A stretch of 64,000 bases of DNA from Nocardia sp. SYP-A9097 (GTDB taxonomy: Bacteria; Actinomycetota; Actinomycetes; Mycobacteriales; Mycobacteriaceae): NCBI RefSeq assembly GCF_009649815.1, contig NZ_WJIC01000011.1:62001-126000 (forward strand), read 5' to 3'. How positions within the stretch are numbered: position 1 is the stretch's first letter; each line of letters begins with the position of its first letter. Positions 51,575-61,016 of the stretch are shown piece by piece. Below the pieces are notes generated by a model that was given only the letters and a program-made list of their open reading frames with translations, ran no database searches and was not told the origin of the DNA. Position numbers and translations under genes: made by a program.

Positions 51575-52474
51575 TCAGCGAGAGTGGGCGTGCAGGTGCG
51601 GTATCAGGTGGGCGGCCGTGGCAGTGGGATCTTCGGCGTGCAGGAAATGACCCGTGCCGGGGATTTGGGCGGCGAGGGTGCCGGCGCGTTCGGCCAGAAT
51701 GCGTTGCAGGGCCGGGGACATACAGCCGTCATGCTGACCGGACAGGGCCAGCGTGGGCAGCGCGGCGGGCGATGCCAGCAGCAGGCGGTGGAACCGGCGG
51801 GTGGGCGCGCGGTGCACGGTGAACAGGGAACGGTAGTAGCGGGTGGCCGCCCACGCGGTGCCATGGTGGGTGAAAACCCGTGCGGTGGGCGCGAAATCGG
51901 TGTCGGTGAAATCCCAATCCGGGGACCAGCGATGCCACAGCCGGCGCACGAACGCCGCGTTGTCGCGGGTCAGCAGGTGCGGGGACGCCGCGGATTGCAT
52001 GAGCGGGATATAGGAGGACATCAGCGTTTGCCGGGGCAGATGGCGGGCCGCTGCGGGAGCGAAACCGCCCCCGAACGGCGGGATCGCCAGCAGAGTCAGC
52101 GAAAGCCATTGGCGGGGTTGGCGTTTGGCCTGGATCATGGCGGCGAACGCACCCCAATCATGGCCCACCAGGTGCGTGGGCGGGCCGCCCAGGGCGCGAT
52201 GCCAGGCGGCGATATCGTCGGCGACCGCGATCAGGTCGTAGCGGGCGGTGCGCGCGGCCGAATCGAGGGTGTAGCCGCGCAGCCACGGGGTCAGGACCTG
52301 GAAACCGGCATCGACCAGCAGCGGGATCACCCCGTCCCAGGAGTGCGGGGTGTCGGGGAAACCGTGCAGCAGCATCACCAGGGGGGCGTCGGCCGCACCG
52401 AAATGCCTTGCCGAGAGCAATAATCCGTCCCGCCGCAACTCCAGCGTGGACTCGGCGTGATCAGCCGATGTCAT
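51575..52474 (-). CDS. Alpha/beta hydrolase, epoxide hydrolase-like
   Basis: A 299-residue enzyme. HGFPDTPHSWDGVIPLL carries the HGxP oxyanion motif, and GHDWGAFAAMIQA places an Asp at the nucleophile elbow, as in epoxide hydrolases and haloalkane dehalogenases. The acid is in SGQHDGCMSP and the His in GTGHFLHAE. The lid contains Tyr residues, for example TRYYRSLF, that could activate an epoxide. The reaction is therefore likely hydrolysis of an epoxide or halide; the substrate is unknown. The next minus-strand gene starts 117 bp downstream. Confidence 0.9.
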   Translation of the reverse strand: MTSADHAESTLELRRDGLLLSARHFGAADAPLVMLLHGFPDTPHSWDGVIPLLVDAGFQVLTPWLRGYTLDSAARTARYDLIAVADDIAAWHRALGGPPTHLVGHDWGAFAAMIQAKRQPRQWLSLTLLAIPPFGGGFAPAAARHLPRQTLMSSYIPLMQSAASPHLLTRDNAAFVRRLWHRWSPDWDFTDTDFAPTARVFTHHGTAWAATRYYRSLFTVHRAPTRRFHRLLLASPAALPTLALSGQHDGCMSPALQRILAERAGTLAAQIPGTGHFLHAEDPTATAAHLIPHLHAHSR

Positions 52475-52699
52475 GAAAACCTCTCCTCGAGCGCGGCCCC
52501 ACCCGCCGCAAGCGGAGGAAGCCGTGGGGGCACACCGCCATTCGGTGCGCCCCGGACGTACTCGCCGAATCGTCGAGTACGGTTGTGCGACAACATATTC
52601 CACGCGACCGCGCACCGGGCCGGAATCCACGCACCGGCCGGTCTCGATCCGGCCAGTGGGATTCGCGGCTCGCGCACCGCCGCGCGGGGCTATCGTCGC

Positions 52700-55663
52700 T
52701 CAGCGGCCACGCCAGACGGGGACGCGTTTCTCCACGAACGCGCGCATACCCTCCCCGGCATCCTCCGAGGACAGTGCGGCCGCGGCGACCTGACCCTGGC
52801 GGGCGAACGCCTCCGCACCGGACCAATCCGGGGCCTGGTCGATGATCTGCTTACCGGCGTCGATACTGAGCGGGGCATTCCCCGCGATCCGCTCGGCCAA
52901 CTCCAGGGCCGCTTCCAGGGCCTTGCCGGGCTCGGCGATCTGGTTGATCAACCCCAGCTCGGCGGCGCGCACGGCGGTAATGGGGTCACCGGTGAGGGTC
53001 AGCTCCATCGCGATGGCACGTGGCAGCCGCTGCGACAGGCGCAGCACCCCGCCACCGACCGCGACCAGACCGCGCTTGACCTCGGGGATACCGAAGGTCG
53101 AATTCCGTGCCGCCACAATCAGATCCGCCGTCAGAGCGAGCTCACAACCACCGGCCAGGGCCGGCCCCTCCACCGCGGCGATGAGCGGTTTACGCGGCGG
53201 GGTCGACACGATACCCAGAATGCCGCGCTTCTCGGTCACCGGCACCTCACCGCGCGCGGCTGCCTTGAGATCCATTCCGGCACTGAAATATCCGCCCGCA
53301 CCGGTCAGAATGGCGATACGCGCGTTCGGGTCGGCCTCATAGGCGTCGATGGCGCGTTCCAAACCCAGCGCGGTGGCCAGATCGATGGCATTGCGCACCT
53401 GCGGGCGATTGATCGTGATGATCATGACGTGCCCGCGCCGCGAAATCAGCACCGGAGCCGGCGGCGGGGCGGGCAACTCGACCGGGTCGGTGCCCGTCAC
53501 CCGCACGGTGTCACCGGAGACGGTCACCGGCAGGCCCAGCCAATCGCCGTCGGTCAACGCGGTCAGCGTGCCGGAATCGGTGGTGCGCACCAGGATTCGT
53601 TCACCCTTGTCGTTCAGGACGCTCAGGATCGCCGCCTCGGGCGCACCGTCGCGGTCGAAGGGCAGGGTGTACGCCTCCACCACCGCGGGGCCCTCGTATC
53701 CGGTGCGGGCCGGGCGGGTGGGGGGATGCTCGATCACCGGAGTCAGATGCCGGTACGCGCTCTTGGGCGGGGTCGCCGAATACACCCCGATCGCATGCTT
53801 GGTCAGATACCAGCCCAAAGACGTTGCCAGACCGAAGGATTCGGGTTCCGCACGCAACCGCCCCACCAGGGTCGCCACCGCATGCCCGCCGTAGTTGTTG
53901 CCCGGACCGCCACCGAAGGTCAAACCACCGGTCACCGACAGCGGCCGTTTCGGATCATCGACGGCCACACCCAACTCGCGCGCGGCGATCTGCACCGCCA
54001 CCGGGAAACACGCGTACAGATCCACATGCGCGATCTCCTGCATCCCCACCCCGGCATGCTCGAGCACCGCCGCACCGAGCGCGCGAATCGCCGGGGACGC
54101 CGCCAATTCCGCGCGCTCGCTCACGAACCACTCATCGCTACCGGAGGCCCCCGCGTGCAGGAACACCCACTTGTCCTGCGCGATCCCGGCGGCTTCGGCG
54201 GCCGCGGCACTGCACATGATCACCCCACTGGCCATATCGACCGTCAGGTTCGCGCACTCGAGTTTGGTGTACGGGGCCGAGATCATCCGATTCGCCTCCG
54301 AGACCGCCGCGATCTCCTCGGCCGAAAGCTGCTGCGGCTGCCAGGCATTCGGATTGCCCGCCGCCACCGCCGAAAACCGCGACCACAATTCGGCCACCGC
54401 GCGCGCATGCTCGGCGGGCGTGCGCCCCAGCCGATGCCGGTTCGCCGACTCCAACAGCGCGTACATATTGGTCGGGGCCAGCAGTCCCGTCGCGGTCTCG
54501 GCGGCATTATTGGCCGGCTTGTCGATACCGACCGTGCGCGTGGGCCGCACCCCCGCACCCTGCACCGGCCAGTCGAGTTCGATCCCGGCGCGCTGGGCCG
54601 CGGTCTGCGTGGCACCGGCCTCCGCGCCTGTCACCAGCACGAGGTCATAGTCACCGGCGGCGATCGCGGCCGCGGCCTCATTGATCACCAACTGCCCGCC
54701 GTCCCCGCCGAAGGGACTGGACTGCACCGTATCCACCGCACCCGCACCCACCGCGGCCGCCACCAACGCCCCCAGATCCCCGTACTGCCAGGACGTCGGC
54801 GCCACCGAGAACACCGCGTCCGCACGCTCGAGCAGCCCCGCACCGGCCCCGGTATCGGCGGCCGCGGCCCGCAACGCGCGCACCGCCAACTCCGACGGAT
54901 CCGGATATCCGGAATCAGGGGTCCGCAACACCACCTGGCTCACCCCCACCAGCACCGGGGTCGTGGGAGCCAGCACCGCACCGGAGGCCTTGTGCCGCAC
55001 CGCCTTGCGCGCCGGGCGGGCCGGCTCGGTCGCGGCGGCGGAGATGATCGCGGGTAACGCCGCCAGCGAATCACGCAGTGCGTCACCGAGACTGCGTGCC
55101 ACCGTCGCACCGAGCGGACCCTCGATCGGCTGCCCGGCCAACCCCGCATCCAGGTGCACGATCGCTCCGGAACCGTCGCCGGTCACCGTGATCCACAGCC
55201 CCAACAGCAACCCCTGCGGCCCGGTGCCACGCATATGCAGACCCGACTCCGAAACCTCGAGGACCGTCCACCGCAGATCCGCCGGAATCCCCATGAACTC
55301 GGCCACCTGCGCGAACTCCCGGCCCGCCACGGCCTGCCCCGGCGCCTCACCCCGCCAACCGGCATGGAAGGTGATCCACTCCGGAATATGCTGCAGCCCG
55401 GTCAAATACGCGACCACCCGCGCCGCCCCGGCCTCCACCCGCTGCGACGCGTACGCCGACCGAGTGAACTCGCCCAACCCCGCGGGCGGCACACGCTCCC
55501 CCGCCATCTCGACGGGCTCGATCGACTCCCCGCGCCCGGTGAACCCTGCCACCAACTCCCGCACAATCCGCGGATCCCGGCGCACCGCCCCCAGCAGATC
55601 ACCACCGGCCCGCAATTGTCTGCGCACAGCACGGAACTTGTCGAACCCGGGTACCGCGGTCAC
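52700..55663 (-). CDS. Fusion of SRPBCC, thiolase-like (TLP1) and crotonase domains
   Basis: A 987-residue multidomain protein. Residues ~65-215 form an SRPBCC/polyketide cyclase-type domain (AYLTGLQHIPEWITFHAGW). Residues ~232-650 form a thiolase-like domain of the SCP-x/TLP1 type (GYPDPSELAVRALRAAAADTG, VDLYACFPVAVQIAARELGV, GGLTFGGGPGNNYGGHA). The usual first catalytic Cys is replaced in SSPFGGDGGQLV. A small OB-like segment (~655-725) follows, then a Pro-rich linker (PAPPPAP) and a crotonase domain (~737-987) with both hydratase-type Glu residues (GGCELAL near 839, FGIPEV near 858). The start is GTG with GGGAGG eight bases upstream. A role in fatty acid or steroid side-chain breakdown is plausible but unproven. 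Confidence 0.9.
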   Translation of the reverse strand: MTAVPGFDKFRAVRRQLRAGGDLLGAVRRDPRIVRELVAGFTGRGESIEPVEMAGERVPPAGLGEFTRSAYASQRVEAGAARVVAYLTGLQHIPEWITFHAGWRGEAPGQAVAGREFAQVAEFMGIPADLRWTVLEVSESGLHMRGTGPQGLLLGLWITVTGDGSGAIVHLDAGLAGQPIEGPLGATVARSLGDALRDSLAALPAIISAAATEPARPARKAVRHKASGAVLAPTTPVLVGVSQVVLRTPDSGYPDPSELAVRALRAAAADTGAGAGLLERADAVFSVAPTSWQYGDLGALVAAAVGAGAVDTVQSSPFGGDGGQLVINEAAAAIAAGDYDLVLVTGAEAGATQTAAQRAGIELDWPVQGAGVRPTRTVGIDKPANNAAETATGLLAPTNMYALLESANRHRLGRTPAEHARAVAELWSRFSAVAAGNPNAWQPQQLSAEEIAAVSEANRMISAPYTKLECANLTVDMASGVIMCSAAAAEAAGIAQDKWVFLHAGASGSDEWFVSERAELAASPAIRALGAAVLEHAGVGMQEIAHVDLYACFPVAVQIAARELGVAVDDPKRPLSVTGGLTFGGGPGNNYGGHAVATLVGRLRAEPESFGLATSLGWYLTKHAIGVYSATPPKSAYRHLTPVIEHPPTRPARTGYEGPAVVEAYTLPFDRDGAPEAAILSVLNDKGERILVRTTDSGTLTALTDGDWLGLPVTVSGDTVRVTGTDPVELPAPPPAPVLISRRGHVMIITINRPQVRNAIDLATALGLERAIDAYEADPNARIAILTGAGGYFSAGMDLKAAARGEVPVTEKRGILGIVSTPPRKPLIAAVEGPALAGGCELALTADLIVAARNSTFGIPEVKRGLVAVGGGVLRLSQRLPRAIAMELTLTGDPITAVRAAELGLINQIAEPGKALEAALELAERIAGNAPLSIDAGKQIIDQAPDWSGAEAFARQGQVAAAALSSEDAGEGMRAFVEKRVPVWRGR

Positions 55664-56240
55664 CGTCGAACCTCCCCATTGAGGATGAGAACCAAAGCCT
55701 CACCGTATCGCCCAAACCCGGCAAACGGGAGGCCCGATCCACTCGGGAGCCCACCCCTCGTCGCGAACGTGCATCCCCGGCGGCGACCTTCGGCGTGTTC
55801 CCGCCATGAATGCACCGTCGCGGTCCGCCCCTGGGTAACAGCACAATTCGAGTACCGGACGGATGTCGGCCGCAGCGGACCGGTGTGGCGCGAGCGAAGG
55901 CGATCGCCCGGTGCGTCACCGGGGTAGGTGCGGTGACCAACGACCGGCATCGTCACGGCCGCACTCTCGCCCGCCCCCCGGCACCGCACGATTCGGGTGC
56001 CGATCGGTATTCGCCAGGGCATGTCGGCTCACCCGAGAGCGAATCGCCCGGCCGAGTGTGCGGCTGTGGCGGCGATATGGGCGGATTTCCCGCCACCATT
56101 GCATACTCGGCGGAGGGCGCAGTGGCTGCCGACTGCCGCTTCCGTCGCAAGGCGCTTCGGCGGCGAGTGCGCGATGTGTATCGCGCCGCTACACCCGCAC
56201 ACTCGACGGAGCGAGATGCGGGTGCTGGTGGCAGGGCGGG
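55664..56240. other. Intergenic region with palindromic repeat
   Basis: A 577-bp spacer upstream of the fusion gene and downstream of mshC. No frame in it has recognisable protein content. It contains a smaller inverted repeat (GGCACC...GGTGCC at about 55979-56000) and copy 2 of the ~60-bp palindromic element. Another short match, GCACACTCG at about 56199, may be a decayed third copy. Confidence 0.6.
56051..56111. repeat. ~60-bp palindromic repeat element, copy 2
   Basis: Arms of 22 bp (GCCGAGTGTGCGGCTGTGGCGG's outer part and its imperfect complement ending GCATACTCGGC) pair at 17 of 22 positions around a 17-base centre CGATATGGGCGGATTTC. Arms and centre resemble the reverse complement of the element at 28182-28239. 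Confidence 0.75.
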
Positions 56241-57479
56241 TTAGAGCTGGATGCCCAGCAGGGCGTCCACCGCGTCGCGGATCAGGGCCGGGGCGGAGGG
56301 GTCGGGGCCGCCGTAGGTCAGGGCCTGGGTGGCCCAGGCGTCCACCGCGGCAAGGGCTTTGGGGGTGTCCAGATCGTCGGCCAGGTGCTGGCGCAGGCGG
56401 GCGAGGGTGTCCTCGGCGGCCGGGCCCGAGGCCACGGCGGTGGCCGAACGCCAGCGGTCCAGTCGCGAAAGGGCTTCGGCGAGAACGGCATCGGACCATT
56501 CGCGGTCCTGACGGTAATGCCCGGCGAACAGGCCCAGGCGGATGGCGGCCGGGTCGGTGCCCGAACGGCGCAGCTTGGACACGAAGACCAGGTTGCCGCG
56601 GGACTTGGACATCTTCTCCCCGTCCAGGCCGATCAGACCGGCGTGCACGTAGTGGCGGGCGAAGCGGCGGCCCTTGACCAGGGCCTCGGCATGCGCGGAG
56701 GAGTACTCGTGATGCGGGTAGATCAGATCACTGCCGCCGCCCTGAATATCGAATTCGGTGCCGATGCGGTTCAACGCGATCGCCGCGCACTCGATATGCC
56801 AGCCGGGACGCCCCGCCCCGAACGGTGCGGGCCAGGACGGTTCACCCTCGCGCGCCGCCCGCCACAGCAGCGCGTCGATCGGGTCGCGCTTGCCGGGACG
56901 GTCCGGGTCACCGCCACGTTCGGCGAACAGCCGATCCATGGTGGCGCGGTCATATCCGGACTCGTAGCCGAACTGTTCGGTCGCGTCGTGCCGGAAGTAG
57001 ATGTCCGGATACTGCGGATCCTCGACCACATACGCCGCGCCCGAGGCCAGGAGCTTGTCGACCAGGTCGACCACTTCCTGCACCGATTCGATCGCGCCGA
57101 TGTAGTGCGCGGGCGGCACCACGCGCAGCGCCTCCATATCCTCACGGAACAGGTTGATCTCGCGGGTGCCCAGATCGCGCCAGTCGATACCGTCGCGGGT
57201 GGCGCGCTCGAACAGGGGATCATCGACATCGGTGACGTTCTGCACGTAGTGCACCTGGTGTCCGGCATCGCGGAACAACCGGTTGACCAGGTCGAAGGTC
57301 AGGTAGGTGGCGGCGTGCCCGAGGTGGGTGGCGTCATAGGGGGTGATGCCGCAGACGTACATGGTGGCGGTCGCGCCGGGGGTGACCGGGCGCACCTGCC
57401 GGTCTGCGGTGTCGTACAAACGCAACGCCGGTCCGGATCCGGGGACGGTCGGGACAGCGATATCGGACCAGGACTGCAT
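56241..57479 (-). CDS. mshC: L-cysteine:GlcN-Ins ligase MshC (mycothiol biosynthesis)
   Basis: A 412-residue cysteinyl-tRNA-synthetase-like ligase joining cysteine to GlcN-inositol in mycothiol synthesis. MYVCGITPYDATHLGHAATYLTFD contains the zinc Cys and HIGH-like HLGH, YVQNVTDVDDPLFERA follows, GWHIECAAIA supplies the second Cys, and EKMSKSRGN (near 290) is the KMSKS loop. The length matches MshC rather than full CysS. It is the last gene of a cluster conserved with mycobacteria (UppP, histidine phosphatase, DUF3090, SCO1664-like). This places the organism among mycothiol-producing actinobacteria. Confidence 0.97.
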   Translation of the reverse strand: MQSWSDIAVPTVPGSGPALRLYDTADRQVRPVTPGATATMYVCGITPYDATHLGHAATYLTFDLVNRLFRDAGHQVHYVQNVTDVDDPLFERATRDGIDWRDLGTREINLFREDMEALRVVPPAHYIGAIESVQEVVDLVDKLLASGAAYVVEDPQYPDIYFRHDATEQFGYESGYDRATMDRLFAERGGDPDRPGKRDPIDALLWRAAREGEPSWPAPFGAGRPGWHIECAAIALNRIGTEFDIQGGGSDLIYPHHEYSSAHAEALVKGRRFARHYVHAGLIGLDGEKMSKSRGNLVFVSKLRRSGTDPAAIRLGLFAGHYRQDREWSDAVLAEALSRLDRWRSATAVASGPAAEDTLARLRQHLADDLDTPKALAAVDAWATQALTYGGPDPSAPALIRDAVDALLGIQL

Positions 57480-57500
57480 GAATCGAGGTTAACTGTGCGA

Positions 57501-57519
57501 CGGGCGCCCAAGGCGCCCG
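57501..57519. terminator. G/C-rich hairpin between SCO1664-like gene and mshC
   Basis: Perfect CGGGCGCC-CAA-GGCGCCCG, no T-run. It may attenuate read-through from the upstream operon into mshC. Confidence 0.5.
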
Positions 57520-57646
57520 GCCCCGTTCACCGGTCTCCGGGCAGCTCGGGGCAGGTGCCCGCCGACCTGGACCGCAACGGTGTTCTCGCGCACGTCAATG
57601 GTTGAAATCATGATGCAGGCAACGTTTTCACCCCGCGTCGCAGCGG

Positions 57647-58426
57647 TCAGAACGCGGGCCAGGGGATCGGGCGCTGACTCGACGGCACCGGCATCACCGG
57701 CCGCTGCAGCAACTCCTGCCCGCGTGCCTCGAGGGCCCGCACTTCGGCGTCGGTGATCAACTCCGACAGCCGGGTACCCAGCTCCCCGGGCAGCGCCTTC
57801 ACCAAAACCGTGATGTCGGTGAGCAATTCGTCGGGCAGGGCTTCCCCCGCCCACCCCCACAGCACCGTGCGCAGCTTGGGTTCGGTGTTCAGGGCGATAC
57901 CGTGATCGACCCCGTACACCCGCCCGTCGACCCCGCACAGCACATGCCCGCCCTTGCGGTCGGCATTGTTGATCAGCACATCGAGCACCGCCATGCGCAG
58001 CAACCGCGGATCGGTCGCGTGCACCAGGGACACCCGATGCCCCGACGGATCCAAGGCCCGCAACACCTCTCGGAAGCCGTCCGGGACCTGTCCGACCGGT
58101 ACCAGATCCACCAGCTCCGGGCCGTCTTCGAGGGTGTCCACCCACCGCTGCACCATGCCCGGCCCATACGGTCCCTCGCGCAGTACGGTTTCGGGAATCA
58201 CCCCCCACCCCAGAGCCTGCGACACCAGATACGAGGCGACTTCGCGTTCGGCGAGCGTGCCGTCCGGGAAATCCCACAGCGGGCGCTCCCCGCGCACCGG
58301 TTTGTACACCACCCGCAACGGTTCGCGCCCGTGCTGTTCGGCCTCGCACACCAGCGTCACATTGCTGGCGGTGGTGACCTGCCCGATCACCGTCAGTTCG
58401 GCGGTGCGCAGCGGGTCGTTCGACAC
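57647..58426 (-). CDS. SCO1664-family protein (PI3/4-kinase-like fold)
   Basis: A 259-residue protein conserved in actinobacteria beside mshC. VVYKPVRGERPLWDFPDGTLAEREVASYLVSQALGW resembles the ATP-binding lobe of phosphatidylinositol kinase-like proteins, and MAVLDVLINNADRKGGHVL with GRVYGVDHGIALNTEPKLRTVLW supplies catalytic Asp/Asn-type residues. Activity is not established. It starts with a GTG one base after the stop of the DUF3090 gene, so the two are coupled. Confidence 0.92.
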   Translation of the reverse strand: MSNDPLRTAELTVIGQVTTASNVTLVCEAEQHGREPLRVVYKPVRGERPLWDFPDGTLAEREVASYLVSQALGWGVIPETVLREGPYGPGMVQRWVDTLEDGPELVDLVPVGQVPDGFREVLRALDPSGHRVSLVHATDPRLLRMAVLDVLINNADRKGGHVLCGVDGRVYGVDHGIALNTEPKLRTVLWGWAGEALPDELLTDITVLVKALPGELGTRLSELITDAEVRALEARGQELLQRPVMPVPSSQRPIPWPAF

Positions 58427-58427
58427 A

Positions 58428-59015
58428 TCAATCCTCTGGCTCGGTGGTGGCGCCGAAGATCTCGCCACGCTTGTACCCGTTGGTGCGCACACACATATGA
58501 CCGTTCGGCGACAACGGCTCATTGCACAGCGGACACGGCGGCCGCCCCGCCGCGATCACCCGCGTGGACCGCAACGCGAATTCGCGGGCCTGCACCGGGG
58601 TCAGGAACACCCGCACCGCGTCCGGGCCCTCCTCGGTGTCATCGAGGACCACCGATTCGTCCACCTCGGTTTCGGTGATGGCCAACAACTCCACCACCAC
58701 GGCGTTGGCGTCGGCATCCCAGCCCAAACCCATGGTGCCGACCCGGAATTCGGCTTCGATGGGGGTGGCCAGCGGCGCGATATCGGACACATCGGCGGGC
58801 TGCGGCGGCACCGGGGTGCCGAAGCGGCGCGCCACCTCGTCCAGCAGCAGACCCATCCGATCTGCCAGTACCTTGACCTGCTGCTTCTCCAGCAGCACGC
58901 TCACCACGCGCGGATCCTGCACGGCCTGCAGATAGAAAGCGCGATCGCCGGGTTCACCGACGGTACCGGCGATGAAACGATCGGGGGTGCGGAAAATATG
59001 GATTGCTCGGCCCAT
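58428..59015 (-). CDS. DUF3090-family protein
   Basis: A 195-residue conserved actinobacterial protein. It starts MGRAIHIFRTPDRFIAGTVGEPGDRAFYLQAV, includes EAEFRVGTMGLGWDADANAVVVELLA, and ends with a zinc-finger-like CPLCNEPLSPNGHMC. Function unknown, but it occurs together with the histidine phosphatase and SCO1664-like genes. GGAGGTGCC just before the ATG at 59015 fixes the start. Confidence 0.94.
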   Translation of the reverse strand: MGRAIHIFRTPDRFIAGTVGEPGDRAFYLQAVQDPRVVSVLLEKQQVKVLADRMGLLLDEVARRFGTPVPPQPADVSDIAPLATPIEAEFRVGTMGLGWDADANAVVVELLAITETEVDESVVLDDTEEGPDAVRVFLTPVQAREFALRSTRVIAAGRPPCPLCNEPLSPNGHMCVRTNGYKRGEIFGATTEPED

Positions 59016-59042
59016 GGCACCTCCTCCAAAGCTCACTCACCA

Positions 59043-59777
59043 CTAAGACTCGGGGCGCTCCGTAACCCCATTATCGTCACTGCTGGTATTGCCCGTTTCG
59101 CCACCGGGCACCGGTCCCGATCTCGATTCGCCGCCGGTTTGCGGCGAAATCGCCGCCAGGGCGGACAGATCCGAGCCGGTGTCATTCAAACGCCACACAT
59201 ACGGGGCGGTCGGACTGTAGCGGACCACGCTGATCGACGCGGGCTCCACCACGATCCGCTGGAAACCGTCCAGATGAATTCCGAACGCGTCCGCCAAAAG
59301 CGACTTGATCACATCCCCATGGGTGCACGCCACCCACAACACATCGCCGCCGTGTTTTTCTGCCAATATCCGGTCATGTTCGCGCACAGCGGAAACCGCG
59401 CGGAACTGGACCTGCGCCAAACCCTCCCCGGAGGGGAACACCGCACCCGAGGCGTGCCGCTGCACCACCTTCCAGAGTGGTTCGCTCACCAATTCACCCA
59501 GTGCGCGCCCGGTCCAGTCGCCGTAGTCCACCTCGAGCAGGCGCTCATCGGGTTCGGCCTCGATCCCGAGCTTGTCCGCCAGCGGCGCGACAGTGCGCTG
59601 ACAGCGCAACAACGGTGAGGTCACGATGGCCTCGATCGGCAGCGACCCCAGCCGCTGCGCGACCGTCTGCGCCTGCTCGCGCCCACGGTCGGTGAGATCG
59701 ACGCCGGCGCTACGCCCGGCCAGAGTGCGGGCAGTGTTCGACGTGGACACGCCGTGCCGCAACAGGATCACCGTCAC
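59043..59777 (-). CDS. Histidine phosphatase family protein (MSMEG_4193-like)
   Basis: A 244-residue phosphoglycerate-mutase-fold phosphatase. The catalytic LLRHGVSTSN holds the phospho-acceptor His, with Arg in SPLLRCQRT, Glu in LLEVDYGDWTG and the second His in VACTHGDVIKSLL. The C-terminal ~45 residues are low-complexity and acidic (SGPVPGGETGNTSSDDNG). It lies in the conserved uppP-mshC cluster; the substrate is unknown. The start is GTG. Confidence 0.94.
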   Translation of the reverse strand: MTVILLRHGVSTSNTARTLAGRSAGVDLTDRGREQAQTVAQRLGSLPIEAIVTSPLLRCQRTVAPLADKLGIEAEPDERLLEVDYGDWTGRALGELVSEPLWKVVQRHASGAVFPSGEGLAQVQFRAVSAVREHDRILAEKHGGDVLWVACTHGDVIKSLLADAFGIHLDGFQRIVVEPASISVVRYSPTAPYVWRLNDTGSDLSALAAISPQTGGESRSGPVPGGETGNTSSDDNGVTERPES

Positions 59778-59793
59778 CGGAACAGCCTACGTG

Positions 59794-60741
59794 TTACGTC
59801 GCGGCGACGACGCCGGTCGCCAGCAGCACCATCATCGTCAGACCGAGCACGATCCGGTAGCCGACGAACCAATCCAGGGAGTGTTTGGTGACGAAACGCA
59901 ACAACCATGCGACGGAGGCATAACCGACCACGAACGAGATGACCGTGGCCACCAGAATCTGCGGACCCGAGGCGTTGAGGCCCTCACCGGCGGGTTCGAA
60001 GGCATCGGGCAGGGAGAACAGACCCGAGGCCAGCACCGCCGGAATCGCGAGCAGGAACGAGAACCGCACCGCCGCCTCACGGGTCAGGCCGATGAACAGG
60101 CCCGCCGAAGAGGTTGCGCCCGAACGCGACACGCCCGGGATGAGCGCCAGGCACTGGGACAGGCCCATGATGATGCCGTCACGGGTGGTGAGCTGTTCGA
60201 TGGGACGGCGCTTGCTGCCGTAGTACTCCGCGGCGGCGATCACCAGCGCGAACAGGATCAGCATGGTGGAGATGAGCCACAGATTCCTTGCGCCGGTACG
60301 GATTTGGTCCTTCAACAGGAATCCGATGACGCCGATCGGGATGGTGGCGATGATCACATACCAGCCGATGCGATAGTCCAGATCGCGCTGGGAATCGCGA
60401 TCCAGCACATAGCCGCCGGGAACATCGTCGCGGTATACCGGCAATTGCGTGGTCGGCTGATCGTGCAGCGGCACCCGCACCGGGGCGCGACCACTGATCT
60501 TCTCGAACACGGTCCCGAACCACGCCTGCAGGATGCGCCAGATGTCCTGGGCGAAATACACCAGTACCGCGGCCTCGGTGCCCAATTGGGTGACCGCGGT
60601 GAACGACGCGCCCGCATCGTCACCGAAGAACACCCCCGACACGATGCGCATGTGCGCCGAGGACGAAATCGGCAGAAACTCCGTCAAGCCCTGCACCAGA
60701 CCCAATATCAGCGCCTGCATCCACGTCATCGACTCGCCCAC
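59794..60741 (-). CDS. uppP: Undecaprenyl-diphosphatase UppP (BacA)
   Basis: A 315-residue membrane phosphatase recycling undecaprenyl diphosphate for peptidoglycan synthesis. The conserved blocks are LGLVQGLTEFLPISSSAHM with the Glu-rich site and LALIPGVSRSGATSSAGLFIGLTREAAVRFSFLLAIPAVLASG. An insertion of about 30 residues after ISGRAPVRVPLHDQP is absent from the mycobacterial protein as I recall it. The GTG at 60741 has GGAGGG five bases upstream, whereas the first ATG is at 60729 (MTWMQAL, matching mycobacterial homologues). Either is possible. Confidence 0.95.
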   Translation of the reverse strand: MGESMTWMQALILGLVQGLTEFLPISSSAHMRIVSGVFFGDDAGASFTAVTQLGTEAAVLVYFAQDIWRILQAWFGTVFEKISGRAPVRVPLHDQPTTQLPVYRDDVPGGYVLDRDSQRDLDYRIGWYVIIATIPIGVIGFLLKDQIRTGARNLWLISTMLILFALVIAAAEYYGSKRRPIEQLTTRDGIIMGLSQCLALIPGVSRSGATSSAGLFIGLTREAAVRFSFLLAIPAVLASGLFSLPDAFEPAGEGLNASGPQILVATVISFVVGYASVAWLLRFVTKHSLDWFVGYRIVLGLTMMVLLATGVVAAT

Positions 60742-61016
60742 GCACACCCTCCAGTCCCGAATCGTCGGCTGCCGGTGGACAATTCGCCCACGCACGGCGT
60801 GATCGCCGCGTACGCCGCAGGCGACCCTACAGGGCGGCACGCCGGAGGTGGGAGCCGAAGCGTGCGAGCGCCGGCGCAGCGGGGTTCGCGGTGGTGAGAG
60901 CGCCGATCGCGGCGGTGCGCGACGGGCGCGCGCAGGCCCGGCGCGGCGAGGCATAGCGGGGCGGACGGGACTTGTGCGCTTAGGCTGACGCGTGTGACGA
61001 AAGTGCATGTGCGGTG

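Noticed and set aside
52457..55057. 866-codon plus-strand open frame opposite the fusion gene
   Set aside because: It mirrors the strongly GC-biased minus-strand gene, is rich in Arg, His, Gly and Gln, and has no domain; the minus strand encodes three clear enzyme domains.
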